From Affinundibacterium baiyunense (GTDB taxonomy: Bacteria > Pseudomonadota > Gammaproteobacteria > Burkholderiales > Burkholderiaceae_D): DNA of 64,000 nt. The notes below the pieces were generated by a model that was not told where the DNA came from, searched no databases, and worked only from the letters and a program-made list of their open reading frames with translations. Positions 32,156 through 40,340 of this stretch are shown here, one piece after another; position 1 is the first letter of the stretch, and each line of letters begins with the position of its first letter. Location: NCBI RefSeq assembly GCF_018139645.1, contig NZ_JAGSPM010000005.1, forward strand, positions 235,984 through 299,983, written 5' to 3'. Made by a program: the position numbers and the translations under genes.

Positions 32156-32467
32156 TTAGGCTTTCTTTGTCCATGCCATGCACCAGCCTTTTGCAGAGAC
32201 TTGCTTGTTACCTAAGGCGGCACAATCTGCCCATGCGTCTGTTGCTTTACCTTGATACAACATGCAGTTAGCGCAATTTTTTCCAGCCGCATACGCAGGA
32301 AATTTTTTGGCGTCCACTTTACTTGCGTCATGTTTATAGCCAAGAGCAACTGAACCGGGCGCTGCTTCATCGGCGCGATTTGCTTGAGCATTGACCTTGA
32401 GTGCGGCTCCCAAACCTAAGGCAGCGGGAACGGCTTGAATTAAAAATTGACGACGTGATTTCATCAT
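32156..32467 (-). CDS. Tat-exported high-potential iron-sulfur protein (HiPIP)
   Basis: A 103-residue periplasmic electron carrier. The twin-arginine signal SRRQFLIQ is at residues 4-11, with cleavage expected near NAQA. The mature part has the four [4Fe-4S] ligands Cys65, Cys68, Cys82 and Cys96 in the HiPIP spacing (NCANCMLYQG...DCAA...GWCMAW). HiPIPs work at high potential between cytochrome bc1 and oxidases or reaction centres. It is translated with the DUF2805 gene and is near photolyases, but a Tat-exported protein would not meet cytoplasmic flavoproteins directly, so any link is probably by shared regulation. Confidence 0.93.
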   Translation of the reverse strand: MMKSRRQFLIQAVPAALGLGAALKVNAQANRADEAAPGSVALGYKHDASKVDAKKFPAYAAGKNCANCMLYQGKATDAWADCAALGNKQVSAKGWCMAWTKKA

Positions 32468-32524
32468 GAATTCCTTTTTAGATAATGTAGTTAATTGATT
32501 TGATTCTCGGTACTGCTTAGTTGA

Positions 32525-32962
32525 TCAAAATTGGCGATCAATTTTTTCGCCAACTGGCTTGCGCCAAAGCGGTCGAAACTTTAGAAAGACGTGGTACAAA
32601 TTATCTAACAAAGCAATTACCCAGCGCCTTTCGAGTAAGGGCGTGGCCCATTGAAGGGCAGGCAATTGTCGCCACATCAAAATAAATGCAGCCGCTCCTG
32701 ATACAAGTTGTCCCGTTTCATCACGTGCATGCAATTTGTTGAGCGCTTGTTGTCGATTGAGTTGTGTTCCTAGCTCGATTTCTTCGCAGCGGCTTGCATC
32801 TATCCATTCAATTTTGTCAGCGCCTCGCCATGTTTGGTAGGTGGCGATTTCTTTCGCACACAAGGGACATGTACCATCGAAATAAACTGTGCAAATTGGC
32901 TTTGCTGCTTGTTTTTCGTAGTGCATATTTATTTGTATTGGCGCGTTTTTCATTGCTGTCAT
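32525..32962 (-). CDS. DCC-family thiol-disulfide protein (DUF393)
   Basis: A 145-residue member of DUF393, named after the DxxCxxC motif, here FDGTCPLC with Cys32 and Cys35. The fold is thioredoxin-like and a redox role is assumed, not shown. The C-terminal half holds the usual WATPLLERRWVIALLDNLYHVFLKFRP block with a short amphipathic or membrane-associated helix. No signal peptide is seen. It is divergent from the MerR-type gene, with 219 bases between them, and is the first of three minus-strand genes with HiPIP and DUF2805. Confidence 0.87.
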   Translation of the reverse strand: MTAMKNAPIQINMHYEKQAAKPICTVYFDGTCPLCAKEIATYQTWRGADKIEWIDASRCEEIELGTQLNRQQALNKLHARDETGQLVSGAAAFILMWRQLPALQWATPLLERRWVIALLDNLYHVFLKFRPLWRKPVGEKIDRQF

Positions 32963-33032
32963 TGTTATCGCTGCGAAGTTGCGTGAGATTTTTGATAATG
33001 AATTATTGACTTATCCTGTTTGATATAGAGTA

Positions 33033-33138
33033 GTCCAAAACGGAAATGATGTCCAATAAGTGAACCGTTAAAACTTGTGTTATGATGATTTTATTCGGTT
33101 CAATATCGGTTCTTGTCCGGTATTTTGTCATTTCTTGA
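33033..33138. promoter_or_regulatory. candidate operator region between DUF393 and MerR-type genes
   Basis: Several short repeats crowd this gap: GTCCAA at 33033 and 33051 (starts 18 apart); GAACCG at 33062-33067, then its inverse CGGTTC at 33096-33101 and 33107-33112 (11 apart, about one helical turn); and TATGAT at 33081-33086 as a possible -10. The blocks TTGTCCGGTAT and CATTTCTTGA are shared with the photolyase leader at 30099. This pattern suits binding by the MerR-type protein, but that is inference. Confidence 0.45.
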
Positions 33139-33181
33139 ATCAGTTCTTTTTCGATCAATTTGCTAAAAAAGTGGGTGAACT

Positions 33182-34225
33182 ATGAATAATCAAACAGTAA
33201 AGTCGGCCGCCAATGAGGCGAATGCCACTTATCGCAGTGGTGCTGCAGCGCGTTTGTCAGGTGTTCCTGTGGAGACTTTACGTGTGTGGGAGCGGCGCTA
33301 TGGCGTGACAGACCCAAGTCGCTCAGAACGTGGTCAGCGGCAGTATTCATTTGAGGATGTGCGGCGTTTGGGTCTGATCAAGCAATTGGTTGATGCCGGC
33401 AATTCGATTGGTGCGGTGGCGCATCTTGATTTGCAACAGTTACTGGCGATGTTAAGCGCGGTGGCAAATTTGCCTGCGGCAAAATCGCAAGTACAACTCA
33501 GTAATGGTATGTTGAGAATTGCGTTGGTCGGCGTGATGTTGCGCCAATCTTTGATTAATCTAGATCCAGATCAAAGCAAATTGAGCTTGGTGCAAACTGC
33601 CTTCAATTTGAAACAAGCACCGATGCAGTTGAAGGATGTCAAAGTCGATGTGATGGTAGTCGAACAAGGTGAATTGACTGCACCAGAAGAACAAATTCCA
33701 CTCTTAGGATTAGCTCAACAAGCTTGTCAGGCAACAGCGGTACTTATTCTGTATCGATTTGCATCAAGTGACGCGATTCGTCAATTGCGACTTGCAGGTT
33801 TTCATGTTGCACGCATTCCCGCTGACATGCTCGAAATAGACCATCTATGCCGCGTTGCAATGGCGCGCGCACTGACGCTCGCCGAGCAACAGGGGCGCAT
33901 GGGCCGCGTGAAGAAAAATGGCATGCGACCAGTTGATGCCGCTCGAAATAAGAAAAGCAATTTAATCCCAGCGCGTTTGCTCGATGATGAACACTTAACG
34001 CACATCGCCAAATTTGCCACGAGTATTCACTGCGAATGTCCTCGTCATCTAGTCGACTTGCTGCAAATGCTGACCAGTTTTGAACGCTACAGCGCGCAAT
34101 GTGAGAACCGTAACGAAGAAGACGCAAGTCTGCATCGCGATTTGCATTACACAGCGGCGCATGCACGTTCTGCGTTAGAGCAAGCTTTAGTGCGCGTCGC
34201 GCAGGCAGAGGGCATTCAGTATTGA
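33182..34225 (+). CDS. MerR-type transcriptional regulator with non-canonical sensory region
   Basis: A 347-residue regulator. The winged-helix MerR domain spans about residues 17-85 (GAAARLSGVPVETLRVWERRYG and RQYSFEDVRRLGLIKQLV), as in LitR/CarH light regulators. Residues about 110-235 look like a Rossmann-type fold, but the cobalamin-binding histidine motif and the four-helix W/EH module of CarH are not seen. The last 80 residues are helical with CECPRHLVDLLQML and ERYSAQC (Cys284, Cys286, Cys307). It sits between divergent light-island genes and heads the transcript with DUF2256 and two photolyase genes, so control of the island is likely. The signal it senses is unknown. Confidence 0.82.
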   Translation: MNNQTVKSAANEANATYRSGAAARLSGVPVETLRVWERRYGVTDPSRSERGQRQYSFEDVRRLGLIKQLVDAGNSIGAVAHLDLQQLLAMLSAVANLPAAKSQVQLSNGMLRIALVGVMLRQSLINLDPDQSKLSLVQTAFNLKQAPMQLKDVKVDVMVVEQGELTAPEEQIPLLGLAQQACQATAVLILYRFASSDAIRQLRLAGFHVARIPADMLEIDHLCRVAMARALTLAEQQGRMGRVKKNGMRPVDAARNKKSNLIPARLLDDEHLTHIAKFATSIHCECPRHLVDLLQMLTSFERYSAQCENRNEEDASLHRDLHYTAAHARSALEQALVRVAQAEGIQY

Positions 34226-34252
34226 AATTGAATATTCTCGAGAAAGCGCGTC

Positions 34253-34450
34253 ATGAAAATGCGTAAAAAATCGGATTTACCAAGCAAGCTATGTGAAGTC
34301 TGTGGTTTATCTTTTGCTTGGCGTAAGAAGTGGGAAAAAGACTGGGCTTCAGTCAAGTATTGCTCTGAGCGTTGTCGTCGAGCACGGCCTAGCGCATCGG
34401 TGAAAAATTTAACTAGCAATTCTGCAATCGCCTCGGTAAAGCACATATGA
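34253..34450 (+). CDS. DUF2256 zinc-ribbon protein
   Basis: A 65-residue protein of the DUF2256 family, with a treble-clef/zinc-ribbon-like set of cysteines at 14, 17, 37 and 41 (LCEVCG and YCSERCRR) and conserved FAWRKKWEK between them. Function is unknown; the family is very often encoded beside cryptochromes and photolyases, sometimes fused to them. Its stop overlaps the DASH cryptochrome start by 4 bases (ATGA), showing translational coupling. Confidence 0.85.
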   Translation: MKMRKKSDLPSKLCEVCGLSFAWRKKWEKDWASVKYCSERCRRARPSASVKNLTSNSAIASVKHI

Positions 34451-35835
34451 AAAAACTAGTTGTTTATTGGTTTCGAAATGATCTTCGAGTTGAAGATAAT
34501 CCGGCATTAAATGCTGCCTGTGCATACGCGCAGCGTACGGGAGCGCAATTGCTTCCGCTGTTTTGTCACACCTCTGCGCAAGGCACTTTGCATGTCGAAC
34601 AAACGCAGTGGGGTTTTGCGCGTTTATCGGCTCATCGTCGATATTTTTTGCGCGATAGTTTGTTAGATTTACGCGAGCAGTTGCAGCAGTTTGGATTTGA
34701 ATTGATGGAATTGGAAGGAGAACTAAGCGCGCAATCAGCATTTTTGGCGGCACTCGCGCAAACGTATACGCTTCAGACCTTCTTTTGCGAAGATATCGCG
34801 GCACCAGAAGAGCGCGCGCAGGTAGATGCTGTGCGGGCATTGCAGATCGATGTGCAAGCAGTATGGCAATCGACAATGTACGATCCGACATCGTTCGATT
34901 TCGACATAACGCAGATGCCAGATCAGTTCACGGCATTTCGACACAAGATAGAACACGCGGCATATCCGATACGCCAAGTAGTATCATGTGCACTCTCTGC
35001 ATCGTTCGCATTGCGTGACGCCACATTAGAAAAATTTTCTGTGCATTTGAGTAAGCAAAGCCAGCCTCAACTTGACGCCCTTGACGATGTTGATACTCAG
35101 GTCATGCATGATATTCACGATGTGCGCAGTTCCTTCCCCTATTTCTTGCCCGAGTTTCGCGGCGGCAGTCGTGCTGCACATGCGCATCTAAAAAACTACT
35201 TCTCTTCTGAGTTGCCACATTCTTATAAACAAACACGTAATCAATTACAGGGTACGCGCTTTTCGACCAAGTTCTCGCCATGGCTGGCGAGTGGTGCGCT
35301 TTCGGCACCGCAAGTGATGGCTGCATTGCGCGAGTTTGAAGCGGAGAAAGGACAAAGCGACAGCACTTATTGGATTTGGTTTGAATTGCTGTGGCGTGAT
35401 TATTTTCGCTATTTGCATTGCAAGTACGGCGTGCGGCTGTATCGTGCCAGCGGTTTATCAAAACTACCCGTCGATTTGCCTGCTTTTGATGCGCAAAAAT
35501 TTCAAGCGTGGACGCAATCGATGACGGGTGAGTCTTTGATTGATGCTGCCATGCGTGAGCTGACCAGTACTGGGTATTTATCGAATCGCCTGCGTCAGCA
35601 AGTCATCAGTTATTGGCTGCATGAGTTAGGTGGTGATTGGCGCGTTGCTGCTGCTTGGTTTGAATCGCAATTGCTTGATTACGATGTGTACAGCAACCAA
35701 GGAAATTGCTTGTACTTGGCGGGTTTAGGAACCGATCCTCGCGGCTATTTAGGCGGGCGTTGGTTTGATCCGAAGAAGCAAGCAAAACAGCATGATGCAG
35801 ACGGAAGTTATCGAACACTTTGGAACTCACGGTAA
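34447..35835 (+). CDS. DASH-type cryptochrome / photolyase
   Basis: A 462-residue Cry-DASH protein, a blue-light flavoprotein known to repair single-stranded or loop-exposed cyclobutane dimers. It starts [21 protein letters not shown]-specific blocks are QSTMYDP with [42 protein letters not shown], and [17 protein letters not shown]. The late [18 protein letters not shown] is the DASH FAD-domain end. It is coupled to DUF2256 upstream and lies 8 bases before the FeS photolyase gene, so the whole group reads as one operon. Confidence 0.94.
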   Translation: MKKLVVYWFRNDLRVEDNPALNAACAYAQRTGAQLLPLFCHTSAQGTLHVEQTQWGFARLSAHRRYFLRDSLLDLREQLQQFGFELMELEGELSAQSAFLAALAQTYTLQTFFCEDIAAPEERAQVDAVRALQIDVQAVWQSTMYDPTSFDFDITQMPDQFTAFRHKIEHAAYPIRQVVSCALSASFALRDATLEKFSVHLSKQSQPQLDALDDVDTQVMHDIHDVRSSFPYFLPEFRGGSRAAHAHLKNYFSSELPHSYKQTRNQLQGTRFSTKFSPWLASGALSAPQVMAALREFEAEKGQSDSTYWIWFELLWRDYFRYLHCKYGVRLYRASGLSKLPVDLPAFDAQKFQAWTQSMTGESLIDAAMRELTSTGYLSNRLRQQVISYWLHELGGDWRVAAAWFESQLLDYDVYSNQGNCLYLAGLGTDPRGYLGGRWFDPKKQAKQHDADGSYRTLWNSR

Positions 35836-35843
35836 ACCAAATC

Positions 35844-37391
35844 ATGAACAACAATCAGCAACCCGCGCATACCTTGCGCCTGATCTTAGGTGATCAGTTA
35901 AATTCACAACATAGTTGGTTTGCGCATCAGCAAGACGATGTGTTGTACGTGATGATGGAGGTGCGTCAAGAGACGGATTATGTGCTGCATCATGCGCAAA
36001 AGATCATCGCGATCTTTGCTGGCATGCGTGAATTTGCGCGCCGTTTGCAGTTGGCAGGACATCGTGTGCATTTCTTGACGATAGATGATCCAGACAATCT
36101 GCATGCGATTCCAGCCAATATTGAGAAACTAGCGCAAATGGTGCAAGCGCAAGAATTTCAATATCAAGCGCCTGATGAATATCGTTTGGATCAACAGTTA
36201 CAGATATTTGCGCAAACCACGGCCTTGCGTTGCTATATGTTTGATAGCGAACACTTTCTAACGCAGAGAGAAGAAGCGGGAAAGATTTTTGAAGGTCGCA
36301 AGAAATGGTTGATGGAACATTTCTATCGACAAATGCGGGTCAAATATCAGGTGTTGATGACGGGGCAAGATCCCACTGGCGGTGCATGGAATTTTGATCA
36401 CGATAATCGTAAAGCATGGTCAGGATTGCCGTGGGAACCAGAAGATTTTCGACCACGCCACGATCACAGTGCCTTGTGGGAGACGATACAAAATGCGGGC
36501 GTGAAAAGTTTTGGCGAACCCAATGCCAGCGAATTTGCATGGCCTTTACACCGTGACGAAGCCTTGACGCAATTGCAGGCCTTCGTGCGTTTGGCATTGC
36601 CACATTTTGGTGATTTTCAAGATGCGATGAGTAGCAAGGCATGGCGTTTATTTCACTCGCTGTTGTCGTTCGCATTAAACGTCAAGATGCTAAGCCCGCG
36701 CGAGGTGATTGCCGCGGTAGAAGCGGCGTACTCACGTGGCGAAGTATCGATTGCCGCCGCCGAGGGATACATTCGACAAATCCTCGGTTGGCGGGAATAT
36801 GTGCGTGGCGTGTATTGGCATTTCATGCCCGATTACGCGCAAGAAAATGCGTTTGATCATCAAGCTGAATTGCCGACGTGGTTTTGGACCGGCAAGACCA
36901 AGATGCGCTGCCTATCGCATGCGATTGGACAATCTTTGCAGCAAGCGCATGCACATCATATTCAACGCTTAATGGTGATCGGCAATTTCTCGCTGCTAGC
37001 TGGTTTGCACCCACAGCGTGTTCACGAGTGGTATCTCGGTGTGTATATCGATGCGTTTGAATGGGTGGAATTGCCGAATACTTTGGGCATGAGTCAGTAC
37101 GCTGATGGTGGTGTGTTAGCGACCAAGCCCTATGTATCGAGCGCCGCTTACATTGATCGCATGAGCGATTATTGCAAGGGCTGTCAGTACGATAAAAAGC
37201 AGCGCACCACCGAAAATGCTTGTCCGTTCAATGCGCTATATTGGGATTTCTTCTCACGCAATGAAAAACAATTGGCGAGCAATCCACGCATCGGTATGGT
37301 GTATCCGCAGTTACGAAAAATGAGCGCAGAAGCAAGGCAGGATTTGAGCGAACGAGCGATTTATTTGCGTCAGAATTTCGATGCGCTATGA
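35844..37391 (+). CDS. iron-sulfur bacterial cryptochrome/photolyase (FeS-BCP)
   Basis: A 515-residue member of the FeS-BCP class, whose known members (Agrobacterium PhrB, Rhodobacter CryB) bind FAD, a lumazine antenna and a [4Fe-4S] cluster, with (6-4) photoproduct repair shown for PhrB. It begins TLRLILGDQLN. The four cluster cysteines are Cys356 (KMRCLSHA), Cys444 and Cys447 (DYCKGCQYD), and Cys460 (NACPFNALYW), exactly the PhrB spacing. ATG 35844 is chosen over an upstream TTG that would overlap the DASH gene. The next gene overlaps its stop by 4 bases. Confidence 0.95.
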   Translation: MNNNQQPAHTLRLILGDQLNSQHSWFAHQQDDVLYVMMEVRQETDYVLHHAQKIIAIFAGMREFARRLQLAGHRVHFLTIDDPDNLHAIPANIEKLAQMVQAQEFQYQAPDEYRLDQQLQIFAQTTALRCYMFDSEHFLTQREEAGKIFEGRKKWLMEHFYRQMRVKYQVLMTGQDPTGGAWNFDHDNRKAWSGLPWEPEDFRPRHDHSALWETIQNAGVKSFGEPNASEFAWPLHRDEALTQLQAFVRLALPHFGDFQDAMSSKAWRLFHSLLSFALNVKMLSPREVIAAVEAAYSRGEVSIAAAEGYIRQILGWREYVRGVYWHFMPDYAQENAFDHQAELPTWFWTGKTKMRCLSHAIGQSLQQAHAHHIQRLMVIGNFSLLAGLHPQRVHEWYLGVYIDAFEWVELPNTLGMSQYADGGVLATKPYVSSAAYIDRMSDYCKGCQYDKKQRTTENACPFNALYWDFFSRNEKQLASNPRIGMVYPQLRKMSAEARQDLSERAIYLRQNFDAL

Positions 37392-37675
37392 CTATAAAAA
37401 GTGAGGTAAAAATGCATTCTCCAAATCAAGCGCAATTACAAATAAGAGATCGTCCAGTTCAACTGAATCCCAAAAAGCTTTTGCTGACGAAATGGACAGC
37501 GGTAAAGGTAATCGCCAAGCAAAAACATTGTTTGGTCAGCCGCGTGCTGCAACCTGAAGACTTGAGTTTACCGATTACTGAAATCGAGATGGAAGCAGTT
37601 TATTCCGGTAATAAACAAATCATCGCTTGGCGAGAATTGCAAGATGCCGAACGCTGGAAGCAAGGTTGGCTTTGA
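37388..37675 (+). CDS. TIGR02450 family Trp-rich small protein
   Basis: A 95-residue protein matching the small Trp-rich family: NPKKLLLTKWTAVK, HCLVSRV, and ELQDAERWKQGWL. Function is unknown; members are often near photolyase or DUF2256 genes. The ATG overlaps the FeS-BCP stop (ATGA), so it is co-translated; an internal ATG eight codons later is an alternative start. It ends the light-island operon before a stretch of repeats. Confidence 0.8.
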   Translation: MTIKSEVKMHSPNQAQLQIRDRPVQLNPKKLLLTKWTAVKVIAKQKHCLVSRVLQPEDLSLPITEIEMEAVYSGNKQIIAWRELQDAERWKQGWL

Positions 37676-37687
37676 TGTGTGTTTTAT

Positions 37688-37769
37688 GTAGGGCGGGTGC
37701 AACCCGCGCGGTCGAAACGTGGTGCAACCGTGATCGGTGTATGTGCGGCGCGGGTTGCACCCGCCCTAC
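37688..37769. repeat. perfect 22-bp inverted repeat (GTAGGGCGGGTGC family)
   Basis: The left arm 37688-37709 (GTAGGGCGGGTGCAACCCGC start) is an exact reverse complement of 37748-37769, around a 38-base centre that contains a partial copy (GGTGCAACC). It starts 13 bases after the TIGR02450 stop and could also end the transcript. It looks like an intergenic repeat element; no other copy is in the window. Confidence 0.8.
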
Positions 37770-37842
37770 AAACTAAAGCGCTAGTTTTATTTCTTCCTTT
37801 TTAGGGTATAGGTATTTATATATGTTCAGATTTGGTTGGTCA

Positions 37843-38008
37843 CTCCTTCTCCCGCAAGCGGGAGACGGCTGGGATGAGGGCAGTTCAGATTGACGAAATA
37901 CATATTTAAATGCCGCGTTCTGTATTTAGAGCATATGTAGTCGATACGTTGTTTTCGCTTGTTAATCTCCCTCACCCCAACCCTCTCCCGCTTGCGGGAG
38001 AGGGAGTG
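37843..38008. repeat. inverted pair of REP-like elements (second locus)
   Basis: The left copy (37843-37880) has CTCCTTCTCCCGCAAGCGGGAG and ends GATGAGGG; the right copy (37968-38008) starts CCCTCACCCC and contains CTCTCCCGCTTGCGGGAGAG. This is the same facing-pair layout as at 10660-10819. The whole gap 37676-38112 holds only repeats; I see no gene in it. Confidence 0.8.
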
Positions 38009-38112
38009 TTATTGGAACTCCGACTTGTTTAGATGCATGTCCCTTGAACGGGCGGAATTCCAAGTAAGCATCCCCAAATAATTTAGTTTTTATTTCGACA
38101 GAGGCCCATCCT

Positions 38113-38814
38113 ATGCAATGTCACTCTTTCCCAGAACAATTTCGCGCATGCGTGATCGGTGCGAGCGGTGCAATCGGTGCAGCATTTGTCAGTGCCTTGC
38201 AGCAAAATCCACGCTGCGCGGAGGGCGTCGCATTGCATCGACACTCAGATCCCGCAATCGATTTAACTGATGAGGCCAGCATACAAAACGCGGCAGAACA
38301 GATCAAAGCACAAGGACCGTTTCATTTGATTATTCACGCTGCTGGTATTTTGCATCAGCAAGAATTTATGCCCGAGAAAAAATTAGGCGACTTGAACATG
38401 GCGCAAATGCAAGCGACCTTTATGGTGAATACTTTTGGCCCTGCAATTGTACTGCGACATTTTTCCAAGCTGCTCGATAAACAGCGCGGTGTATTCGCGC
38501 TGCTTTCGGCGAAAGTAGGTAGCATAGAAGACAATCGCCTCGGTGGTTGGTATAGCTATCGCGCATCGAAAGCGGCATTAAATATGATGATCAAAACCGC
38601 CGCGATAGAAATTAAGCGAACCCAGCCCAACGCGATCGTCTTTGCGCTGCATCCTGGTACAGTCAACTCGGCATTATCCCAACCTTTTCGTGGTGCAGAG
38701 ATTGGTCGATCCGCCGAGCAAGCAGCGCAAGAAATGTTAGAGGTGATCGATCGCCTACAAGCCGAAGATCACGGGAGCTTTTTGAGCTACAAAGGAGAGC
38801 GCTTGCCGTGGTAA
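38113..38814 (+). CDS. C-factor-like short-chain dehydrogenase (SDR)
   Basis: A 233-residue SDR related to the CsgA/C-factor group. The cofactor motif is IGASGAIGAAFV (residues 15-26), with HAAGIL, and the catalytic Ser-Tyr-Lys is seen in LLSAKVGSIEDN and YSYRASKAA. The group is commonly encoded with cryptochromes and photolyases in proteobacteria, which fits this place; the substrate is unknown. It is separated from the photolyase operon by two repeat elements, so it may be expressed on its own. Confidence 0.83.
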   Translation: MQCHSFPEQFRACVIGASGAIGAAFVSALQQNPRCAEGVALHRHSDPAIDLTDEASIQNAAEQIKAQGPFHLIIHAAGILHQQEFMPEKKLGDLNMAQMQATFMVNTFGPAIVLRHFSKLLDKQRGVFALLSAKVGSIEDNRLGGWYSYRASKAALNMMIKTAAIEIKRTQPNAIVFALHPGTVNSALSQPFRGAEIGRSAEQAAQEMLEVIDRLQAEDHGSFLSYKGERLPW

Positions 38815-38915
38815 TTACTGGCTTGAAAAGTTAGAATGCGCCTACCATACTGTAATCCCACTGTAACCCCTAATTAATTCATTTTGATTCATTTAATCAA
38901 GAAAGTGAGTAGTGC

Positions 38916-40304
38916 ATGCAAAAAATGACGATTCAACTGTGGCTGAAACGGAGCTTGTCTTTAGCGCTAATTCAGTTGCTGCTTGCCTGTGCTGCGATAG
39001 ACCCGAATCATGTACTTACGCGTGGGTTCGGAAATAATGCCCCTGCGGCAGGCGTCGCGCTAGATAGCGACACCAAGCAACGAGCCTATGATTTTGTATG
39101 GAACCGCGTGAATGAGGCTTATGTTGATCCGAACTTGAATGGTGTGGATTGGAAAAAAGTCGGAGACGAATATCAACCACGCATTTTTAGCGCGCCAAGT
39201 GATGAAGCATTTTGGAAAAGTTTAGATAACATGGTAGGCGAACTTGGTGACGCGCATACCCGTGTGCTCTCAGCAAAACAATATGCTTATTTTAAAGATA
39301 AAGCCGCTTACACCATTGGTTTAGGCGTCGCAGAATTGCAAGGCGAATTGATTGTGACGGGTGTTGCGAAAGATTCTCCCGCCGAGAAAGCAGGCATCAC
39401 TAAAGGTAATCGTCTATTAAAAATTGAAGGCGTCGATGCAAATGATTGGTGGCGCTTGCAGTTGAGTAAGGTGCGTAAAAATTCTTCAGAGCGAGCGCAA
39501 GCCAAGTCGGTGAAACGCATATTGAATAGCGGTGACTTAGATGCACCGACCGATAACGTCGCTCTACAAATAGAACGGAATGATGGCAGCACGATGGATG
39601 TCGTTTTACAACGCACCCAATTGCCAGTTAGCGATAGTCTCAACGGCAAAATGTTGGATGAGCAGATTGGCTATATCCGCATGAGTAGTTTTGATGCCAG
39701 TTTGGGCAAACAAATTGAAGCCAATTACGACAAAGTGCGCGAGGCTAAAGGTTTAATCATTGATCTACGTGGTAACGGCGGCGGCTCACTCGGTGTTTCT
39801 CTTGGCATGATGAATCAATTAGTGCAAGGAACCGTGCCGATTGGTAAACGCATTACGCGCAGCGGCAAACCACCAGCTTTGTTTTTTGGATTAATTAGCA
39901 TCGGCAAATTAGAGCTTGAATTGCGCGGAGTGAAAAATCCTTATCTTGGCCCCGTGATCGTTTTGGTCGATGGTGACAGCGCAAGCGCGAGTGAGTTTCT
40001 CGCCAGCAGTTTGCAAGCCATAGGTCGCGCCAAAGTCTTAGGCGAAACAAGCTGCGGCTGCTTGCTCGGTTACATGGGTTACGCCAATGTACCAGGCGGC
40101 GGTGCTTTGGCGTATAGCGAAATTGACTTCGCCCCCGTTAATGGCAAACGCATAGAACGCGTCGGCGTGATCCCAGATCAGCAAGTGAGTTTGAACAAGA
40201 TGGATTTGCGTGCAAACAAGGATGCAGGCTTAGAAGCGGCTATCCAAACTTTAAAAAACATGCAGCAAGATAGCGTCGTGAAATTAGCGAGCGCCTCTGA
40301 GTAA
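38916..40304 (+). CDS. S41-family peptidase lipoprotein
   Basis: A 462-residue C-terminal-processing-like protease. The signal peptide ends in the lipobox LLLAC, so it should be a lipoprotein facing the periplasm. A PDZ domain (about 130-185, with SPAEKAGITKGNRLLKIEG) precedes the S41 core with IDLRGNGGG and the nucleophile Ser357 in SASASEFL. In Prc/CtpA the catalytic Lys follows 25 residues later in FGKG; here that place is Cys382 (SCGC). So the usual Ser-Lys dyad is not visible, and the catalytic arrangement may differ or be lost. It could be a monocistron; a REP-like element follows. Confidence 0.85.
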   Translation: MQKMTIQLWLKRSLSLALIQLLLACAAIDPNHVLTRGFGNNAPAAGVALDSDTKQRAYDFVWNRVNEAYVDPNLNGVDWKKVGDEYQPRIFSAPSDEAFWKSLDNMVGELGDAHTRVLSAKQYAYFKDKAAYTIGLGVAELQGELIVTGVAKDSPAEKAGITKGNRLLKIEGVDANDWWRLQLSKVRKNSSERAQAKSVKRILNSGDLDAPTDNVALQIERNDGSTMDVVLQRTQLPVSDSLNGKMLDEQIGYIRMSSFDASLGKQIEANYDKVREAKGLIIDLRGNGGGSLGVSLGMMNQLVQGTVPIGKRITRSGKPPALFFGLISIGKLELELRGVKNPYLGPVIVLVDGDSASASEFLASSLQAIGRAKVLGETSCGCLLGYMGYANVPGGGALAYSEIDFAPVNGKRIERVGVIPDQQVSLNKMDLRANKDAGLEAAIQTLKNMQQDSVVKLASASE

Positions 40305-40340
40305 ATCGAGTGAAATTCTTTGCATTCGTACTGTCCTAAA

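Noticed and set aside
34409-34891. 160-codon minus-strand frame across DUF2256 and the DASH cryptochrome
   Set aside because: Overlaps two coupled real genes and has a shadow-like composition.
37688-38008. Repeats beside the light operon as a CRISPR array
   Set aside because: Only inverted pairs of two unrelated elements; no regular spacers and no cas genes.
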